A stretch of 64,000 nucleotides of DNA from Allacma fusca. Its lineage: Eukaryota; Arthropoda; Collembola; Symphypleona; Sminthuridae. The notes below the pieces were generated by a model, which worked only from the letters and a program-made list of their open reading frames with translations, ran no database searches and was not told where the DNA came from. Every line of letters begins with the position of its first letter. Within the stretch, counting starts at the first letter, position 1. Below, piece after piece: positions 58,205-64,000 of the stretch. The position numbers were made by a program, and so were the translations under genes. Where the stretch lies: positions 9,343,001 through 9,407,000 of the forward strand of contig OX359245.1 in assembly GCA_947179485.1 (NCBI GenBank), read 5' to 3'.

Positions 58205-59207
58205 TTATTCGGAATACGCACAAGGATGTCCTCAAAGGGTTTTAAATAAAAATAGCAATTAGTCAAAGTGTTTTCTGAATAGGTTTGGTTTTCAGTCTGA
58301 CAGAAATGATTTGCGGATGCAAGTTCAACAAACTATTGTAGGTATATTTCATTTCTTGTGATACTTAACTTGAATTATCAAGTTCAAGTCAGGTTCAAGT
58401 CATGGTCAACTCACGTTTGGAACTGTGACTACTTGATCAAGTTCGGATCTTAGAAAATTTACTTGATTACTTGAACTTGGTAATTGTAATTGTTTGGTAA
58501 TTGTTTTTATTTGGGGTCCTCTAGGCTTTCCCCCATGACCCGATAATAATTCAAACAAAATTTTTACAATTCGTTATATGATTCTCATATAAGTTAATAT
58601 GTGTAATTGTCAGTACTAATTGTAGATTATACATGATGTATGTATATGATTTTATAGTTAACAATAGTTTCTAAGGAATTCGCTCCTTCCAAGGAAGTTC
58701 ACAGATATACATAGATAGGTTTAGATATTTTCTCTCTATTTGCTTGGTAAGGCCACTCTGTACGAAGTGTGTGCGTTTAATCCAATCATTTTGTTTGAAT
58801 GCATGAGGCAGTGTAGAGTCATGTTCTAAAGTATTTAACTGTCGGGTTTTGTATATGCACTTTGGGAATGTTGCCACCAAATTCTTGCCTGCTTATTTCA
58901 CTTGCTTGTACAAAGGCCCAATATGCACATTTCGGATATCTGGAATTTTCCGTTTCACGAATTTGAGTTATGTATAGCAGTCATAGCCCAGCGATACCCA
59001 ATTGGTATGCAGTTGACCAGTCTCTAGTCTCACAATGTATTCGGGAGTTCGTGCACACATACGCAGAATTACTTTGAGGTAGAGCTGTAGAATGTTTTCA
59101 ATCTCTCTGTAAACTATTTATTAATCTAGTTATTTTGGCATATTAGATTTGCATGATTGGATATTCATATTCTCACAAATGCAAGTACACGCCAACAACA
59201 ATGCATA

Positions 59208-59540
59208 TCATATGTTATTTATAAAACATTGCATTTTATGGGAAGCTTCTATGCACATTTTCAAAACTTTATTGCTGGTTTCATATTTTACATTGGCATA
59301 GTGTGCCAGCTCAACTAAATTCACAAGGTGGGATTTAGACAAATTTGTCTCACTTTTGAACCGAAGGCAGATCCAGAAACCATGACTACAGCAGTTATGT
59401 TTTGCATTTAAATTGGTGACCTGCCTGGTGGTTCCTCTGATGGTAATAGGTTTCCAGTCGATGTCCTTGAAGTCTAATGTGTATGTGAGTTGAGCCCCAC
59501 TTTCGTGCGTAATGTACATTTTCTCAAAACGTATCTTCAT
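59208..59540 (-). CDS. Hypothetical protein beside ORF1-like frame
   Basis: A 110-residue open frame whose ATG immediately follows the stop codon of the upstream ORF1-like frame (59541-60122), as in a compact bicistronic arrangement. It reads MKIRFEKMYITHESGAQLTY and has two Cys in CCSHGFW. I recognise no domain. It may be the downstream part of the same decayed transcript unit. An isolated chance frame is possible. Confidence 0.3.
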   Translation of the reverse strand: MKIRFEKMYITHESGAQLTYTLDFKDIDWKPITIRGTTRQVTNLNAKHNCCSHGFWICLRFKSETNLSKSHLVNLVELAHYANVKYETSNKVLKMCIEASHKMQCFINNI

Positions 59541-60122
59541 CTACACCAATGGGTCAATAAGTTTTAATTCTCTTGCCTTTTCTGCTAATTTGCGTTGCAC
59601 TTTAATTTCGCGAGGAGTCTTTTCAGCATTTATATAAATGCCTTTCAGAGTCGGGTTGTCTTTGTGAGTAAATTTCGCAGTAAGAATAGCAACTTTTCCC
59701 CTAGCATAGGCACGGGTGACACTGATTGGTCTCGATTTTCCGATAAATTTCCTTCCAATTCGCCTAACAGTATCAATATTCACTCCTGGAAGTTCAAGCT
59801 CACTAAAGATATTTACCACATTTTTCTCAAGGTTTTTAAAGGGCTTTTGAATATCTTCAGGTACTCCAAAAATAACTATAGATTTTTCATTTGCCTTTCT
59901 TTGCATGAATTCCAGGCGGGTCTCCAATGCGTCAATTTTTTGTTGGTGATCTGACAGTTTCTGGCTTATCACGGTATCCAGTTTATGAGACAGTCCTTCA
60001 ATCAAAAATTTGAGATCGTCTAATGTGACAGTCATGTTTCTTGATTTTTTACTCGGATTTGTCGAATTGGGCTGATTAATTGATTTTTCAGGCGTTAAAC
60101 TCAACTCTCTTTTATTTGTCAT
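59541..60122 (-). CDS. L1 ORF1p-like coiled-coil/RRM protein
   Basis: 193 residues starting MTNKRELSLTPEKSINQPNS. A basic, disordered N-terminus is followed by a coiled coil at about residues 35-78 (LIEGLSHKLDTVISQKL, then ALETRLEFMQRKA). Next comes an RRM-like part with SIVIFGVPEDIQKPF, DTVRRIGRKFIGKSRPISV, KVAIL and GIYINAEKTPREIKVQRKL. This order and the RRIG..RP(I/V), KVAIL and GI.IN..TP.EI signatures are those of L1-type ORF1 RNA-binding proteins common in LINEs. No endonuclease or reverse transcriptase follows. The frame is intact, yet it lies inside a hAT-like element, as captured cargo or a LINE fragment inserted there. Confidence 0.65.
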   Translation of the reverse strand: MTNKRELSLTPEKSINQPNSTNPSKKSRNMTVTLDDLKFLIEGLSHKLDTVISQKLSDHQQKIDALETRLEFMQRKANEKSIVIFGVPEDIQKPFKNLEKNVVNIFSELELPGVNIDTVRRIGRKFIGKSRPISVTRAYARGKVAILTAKFTHKDNPTLKGIYINAEKTPREIKVQRKLAEKARELKLIDPLV

Positions 60123-60419
60123 TTAAATGAACTACAGACCACTATGTTGTACTGCTTATACTGCAAGCATAATTATTAAAGCTACACAAATGCACGGTTG
60201 AGGAAATGTGTCGAAGGAGCAGCTTTCAATGCGACTATCCGCGTCAATGGTCAGTGGGAAAAACAAATCGATTACTTGAACTTGACAAGTCAAGTAATTA
60301 CATGAACGCCAGTTATCAAGTTTAGGTTGCGTCTTGAAAATTACTTGAAGTTTCGTGGTCAAGTCAAGTTCATGGTCAAGCTTTCAAATTACTTGACCCG
60401 ATCGCAGCACTGATTGTAA

Positions 60420-62330
60420 TTTGCAATATTTTCATCTACTTATTGCATTCTGCTTATTTTGTATGGTCACACGTAATGAATCTGTCTGTAAAACCTCCTT
60501 TTGCGAATGAATGAGTTAATTATGCGGAAATAAGCCGTCACTGGATATAATTTAAACCTTTAGATGATCAACCTTACAATTGCTTTGCATTTATTTTGCA
60601 AATTTTGTTGATTTAGGTTCAAATTTTAAACATATTTCAAGTTCAAATTTTGTTCCAGTTAATGCTTGAATCGGAAACCATGCTCAGATTTGTAAGCAGT
60701 AAGTGCCTTCAATTACTCAATCTTTATTTTCCTTCGAAAATTGACCATGTATTGAGAAGATCTTAAATTGTTAGTTATAAGACCGTCCACAAAAATATAT
60801 TAAGTTTCTTTCAATCTTTATTTTCTGGTATTCAGTCACTCAATCTTCGTCATTTTGGTTCAAATATTTTTGATACAGTAAAAAACATGATCCTGTTAAT
60901 ATTGACAACCAATAACAAATATATCTGGATATATATCAACCCCCACAATTTATAATACGAATTTATTAACCAATTGCACAGGGACTAAAGAATAGAAGAA
61001 TTCAAATGTAAATCGGAATTCAAGTGTGATTCGGAACTTTAACTTTCGGTTTTGTTTTTACTTACTATACTCGATATTTTTCATACAAATTTGATGGTCA
61101 GAATCAGAAGAATAAAAAAATCAGTGACCCGTCCTTTTGAAGGAGGGAGAAATTTCAAATTGAGAATGAAATTATTTACGTTCTATTTAAGTTTGCGTAA
61201 AGCAAAAAGCCAGTTTCCCAACTCTGGTTTCACAATTTTAATAAAAATAGTGTTGGTACAAAAATGAATAAAACCATGAAATTGCATTCGATCTTTAATG
61301 TAATTAATTTACCCGAGGGTCCATAAACAGTTTTACAAGGACATTTTAAATGCTAAACAGACGTTTTTCAGTTAAATGCAATTATTATATAATTCGTCGT
61401 TTGATTTGATTGTAATCCGTTTCCATTTGAACCGACATATTTGGCTATTTGTTAATATCTACCAACAGTTTTATGCCACCTACATCGGGAATAATATTTC
61501 AAGTTGCGTGCAAATTCGCCATTGATATAGTAATAAAAACATAAATTTATATACTCAGCACTGCGTGCTAAGACACCAAATTAGTTCAGTTCAGTAACTT
61601 AGTGAGTTCAAAAATACATAAGTTTAGTATAATGTATTAAGACAATAATAATTATTATAATAAAGTAATCATTGTAAAACAAGATTTAAAAATTTGCATT
61701 TCAATTTTGAAAGCGTAATCCAATTACGCAGAGTTTTATGAGCAAATGTAATCAAATTGTTTCGGGTAAAATATATAAAGTTAAGTACAAGCTGTATTTT
61801 TAAATAAATAATAATAACAAATAAACCTTTTGGTGCATCGGGGGTTTATTTACAAAAAATATAATTTTGTTCCCGGAATATAGTAGATCAAATAATTTTA
61901 TGTGGATATGCACGATATGAAAGCTAACAACTACCGGATGTACGGGAAGGTTGACTTACTTTGTTAGGAATGTATTTCAAGCTGGTACAATGTATAAGTG
62001 AGCACTGGAAAATATATTGATTCGCTCAATATTGTACTACTGTAATGGTAAGACGACTGCTACACACTGGAGTGTGTGTTAAAAAATGCTGCACTGGTAT
62101 CAAAGGTGAACTCTAATTTATCGAGTGAATATATCGATTGAAGGTGTTGTGCAGATGTTGAAACGTTTTTTGGGATTTTTTATTTAAAAAACTTATATTA
62201 AAACATGTTCACAAATTTTCATAGCTTCATGTTTTGAGAGCAACCCAACTTAAGGATCTTCCAAAATATAGGGCAAAATGTATGAAGTGCCGTCAAAATA
62301 AGTACGCTTTAATAACCCTGACAATAGAAT
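60420..62330. other. Intergenic, nothing firm
   Basis: AT-rich. ATATTTCAAGTTGCGTGCAAA at about 61494 is a weak R2 signature. Short open frames at 61052-61267 and 62234-62419 have no recognisable features. Confidence 0.35.
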
Positions 62331-62334
62331 ATGA

Positions 62335-62670
62335 TCGAAATAAACCTTTCCAAAATGAGATTCTATCATCCAAAATGATATTCCAGCTGGCGTCGAAATT
62401 TACTGTAAACGTATCTTAACTTTTGACTTTATTTAAAGAATTTTTGTAAAATCTTGACAGAGAATTTAAAAGAAAATGAAATTGAGAAACTTGTTGCAAG
62501 AAATATTTTTTAAGGAATCATCTGACACCTACAAACTATCTCAGAACTAATTACCTGATGATGGAATTATTAAATAATTTTAGATTTTTTTACTTCACTC
62601 AGAATGGTCTTCGTAATTTCGAAAATATTGATTTTGAAGTACTTTTAAAAACTGGAATTACTCCGGTCCA
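62335..62670 (+). repeat. Dispersed noncoding repeat R2, 3' portion
   Basis: Matches 34420-34790: CTGGCGTCGAAATTTAC, GGAATCATCTGACAC, GAACTAATTACCTGATGATG, TTCGTAATTTCGAAA. It is cut at 62672 by the start of a word-array element. Confidence 0.6.
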
Positions 62671-62671
62671 G

Positions 62672-62930
62672 AGCTGCTTTCAGGTATCAAAAAATCAGTG
62701 TCCGCACCTGAACCCGACCCGTACCTGAAATTTCAGGTAAACATTTTCTTTGACAGTCGGATCCGGGCAAATACTTTACTTGTCAGGTATTTTTCGTCGG
62801 GTAAAACTAGAATACCCGTACCTGAAAAATTACCTGAAGTTCGGATCTGATGTAAACCCGACCTGAACCTGACCCAAACCTGAACCCGCACTTGACTTTC
62901 AGGTATTTCAAGCGACTGAATGCTAATATT
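62672..62930. mobile_element. hAT-like end with CAGGT/ACCTGA words
   Basis: Starts CAGAGCTGCTTTCAGGTA and continues as ACCTGA, CCCGACC and TCAGGT words in both orientations. The start resembles the CAGAGCTGCG tip of the CAAGT-word family. The right limit (about CAAGCGACTG at 62925) and a target duplication were not confirmed. The minus-strand frames are translated array. Confidence 0.55.
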
Positions 62931-63264
62931 ATTGATAGCTCTAAAAGTTTGAGCAAACGGACTAAAAATACAGGTGAATTTATCAGTCTCACCACAGTAA
63001 GTGAAATGGCTGCACGCTGCTGATTTCTTCATTGTCTTATGGCCTTGCCTTCAGTCATCTTGACTTTGATTTAATTCTTTAATGTCTTCGGCTAATTCTT
63101 CACTCATGTTGAAAACTTAGTTTCTTTTTAAACACTTAAAGTTCATGATAATTACATCTAAATTATTACTTACTTCTAAACAACCAATAAGAAACCGTTG
63201 AAATCTCATCGATAATTACCGATGGTTGACGCTTTGCTAAACACTTCGGTATTTGACCTCACTG

Positions 63265-63633
63265 CAGGGATTGGATTTTCGTAAACCTTCCTAGGAGATC
63301 CTTTCTGAACTTTCCTGCTGAATCTTATGTCACTGCAGGAACGTCCTCAACGATTTAAAAAATCGCTGTTGGTAAAAATAATATCCCTACAAGACTTGAC
63401 GTCTTGTAGGGATATTATTCATATCAAATAAGTTTAACCAAATCTAAAAATCCGTTTTTACAACAAATTTTCCTGAAACAAGCCAACGAATTAGAAAATC
63501 CCTGCCAAAATAAGGTCAACGAATTTTAAAATCCCTGTTCTCAAAACAATCCTTTCCTTTTAAAATTTTTGCTGTCAGAAATATTTTTTCCTGTGAAGAA
63601 AATTCCCATCTTCCCACAAAAATCCGACCCTTA
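63265..63633. mobile_element. hAT-like MITE with AATCCCTG words, copy 2
   Basis: 369 bp, the same length as copy 1 (55542-55910). Termini are CAGGGATTGGATTTTCGTA on the left and, reverse-complemented, TAAGGGTCGGATTTTTGTG. The flanks CCTCACTG and CCACCCTG agree at six of eight positions, consistent with an aged 8-bp duplication. It contains a 15-bp perfect inverted repeat (ATATCCCTACAAGAC and its complement around TTGAC, near 63385-63420) that copy 1 lacks. Confidence 0.85.
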
Positions 63634-63739
63634 CCACCCTGTTCTTCCCAACTAATTTTAAGTGCCCTTAGAAATATTGCATGCAGAATGAAAGGCTTCA
63701 TTCACGTGAAGTTAGAATTTTATTCGCGGAAATAAACAC

Positions 63740-63910
63740 CTGCAAGTTACCTGAAATGTCAAGTTCGGGTTCAGGTATTTCATATACTGAGACCCGAACT
63801 TGTACCTGATAAAGTGTTCAGGTATTTTGTTTTTACCCGAACTTGACGGTAACCCGACCTGAATTGTCAGGTGCGGACCTTGCAACTACCCGCACTCGAC
63901 CCGAGAATTG
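63740..63910. repeat. CAGGT/GAACTTG word array
   Basis: Words TTACCTGAAATGTCAAGTTC, CCCGAACTTG, TCAGGTATTT and TCAGGTGCGGACC in both orientations. The outer edges TGCAAGTTACCTGAAATGTC and, reverse-complemented, TGCAAGGTCCGCACCTGAC look loosely inverted. It may be the partner end of 62672-62930 or a separate small element. Confidence 0.5.
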
Positions 63911-63922
63911 GGTACTTTATTT

Positions 63923-64000
63923 TAACCAGGGTCGGGAATTCGAATTCGAATCGGAATTAGAATCGGAATTATATTCAAACAATTCGGGTATCCGAATCCA
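63923..64000. mobile_element. hAT-like end with GAATTCG words, cut by window edge
   Basis: CAGGGTCGGGAATTCGAATT followed by GAATTCG/CGAATC/GGAATTA words up to the last base. The tip resembles the CAGGGGTCGG tip of the AATCCCTG family, but the word is new. Only the left end lies in the window. Confidence 0.5.

Larger units (their letters stand above)
57372..60412. mobile_element. 3-kb hAT-like element with CAAGT words and cargo
   Basis: 3,041 bp flanked by perfect 8-bp duplications ATTGTAAT (57364-57371 and 60413-60420). The left end CAGTGCTGCGGACAAGTTCA matches the reverse-complemented right end CAGTGCTGCGATCGGGTCAA. CAAGTT/AACTTG arrays lie at 57380-57620, 58375-58480 and 60270-60400. Same family as 43954-44969, but it also contains a short pogo-like insertion (58048-58204) and two adjoining minus-strand open frames (59208-60122). 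No hAT transposase was recognised. Confidence 0.92.

Overview
The window looks like strongly AT-rich nuclear DNA from an invertebrate animal. GT-AG introns, a polyA signal, BEN and HARBI1-type domains and several eukaryotic transposon classes support this. An arthropod is likely, but the sequence does not fix the species. I found no intact host gene. Almost everything that can be explained is mobile-element DNA, often nested, on a background of old, diverged, noncoding dispersed repeats.

Layout. 1-12 kb: old dispersed repeats, a tRNA-like SINE (about 1.3 kb), an unrecognised broken coding island (4.4-6.7 kb) and a long hairpin (8.54 kb). 12.1-14.0 kb: a retroelement fossil (possible LTR plus gag-like segment) abutting an array of GTACCC words. 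14-23.8 kb: more old repeats, a hAT-like element built of GTTCA words (16.14-17.03 kb), a PIF/Harbinger remnant (18.87-19.89 kb), a hAT-like element built of GTACCC words (19.96-20.88 kb) and a shorter relative (21.4 kb). 23.8-26.2 kb: a pogo/Tigger-like element with a second TA-flanked element inside it. 26-31 kb: old repeats, a GTCCCG-word hAT-like element (29.06-29.49 kb), a SINE-like and a Helitron-like end.

31.37-48.51 kb: a near-identical tandem triplication of a unit of about 5.78 kb. The unit is itself a stack of mobile elements: a GGATCGGATA-word element, a TA-flanked element holding a solo LTR, then arrays of GAACTTG, TGGTCTGG and GTACTCG words. The third copy carries an extra 1,016-bp hAT-like insertion, and the other two copies preserve the empty site. 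The third copy breaks off inside a CACTA-type transposon (48.5-52.8 kb). That transposon has a degraded multi-exon transposase on the minus strand and, divergently, a multi-exon coiled-coil plus BEN-domain gene on the plus strand.

52.8-64 kb: old repeats, a solo LTR (54.5 kb), two 369-bp MITEs built of AATCCCTG words (55.5 and 63.3 kb), and a 3,041-bp hAT-like element (57.37-60.41 kb) enclosing an L1-ORF1-like reading frame. Further arrays of CAGGT and GAATTCG words run up to the right edge.

The most striking theme is a set of hAT-like elements with verified 8-bp target duplications. Each has a short terminal motif followed by dense arrays of a short word, and the word differs from family to family.
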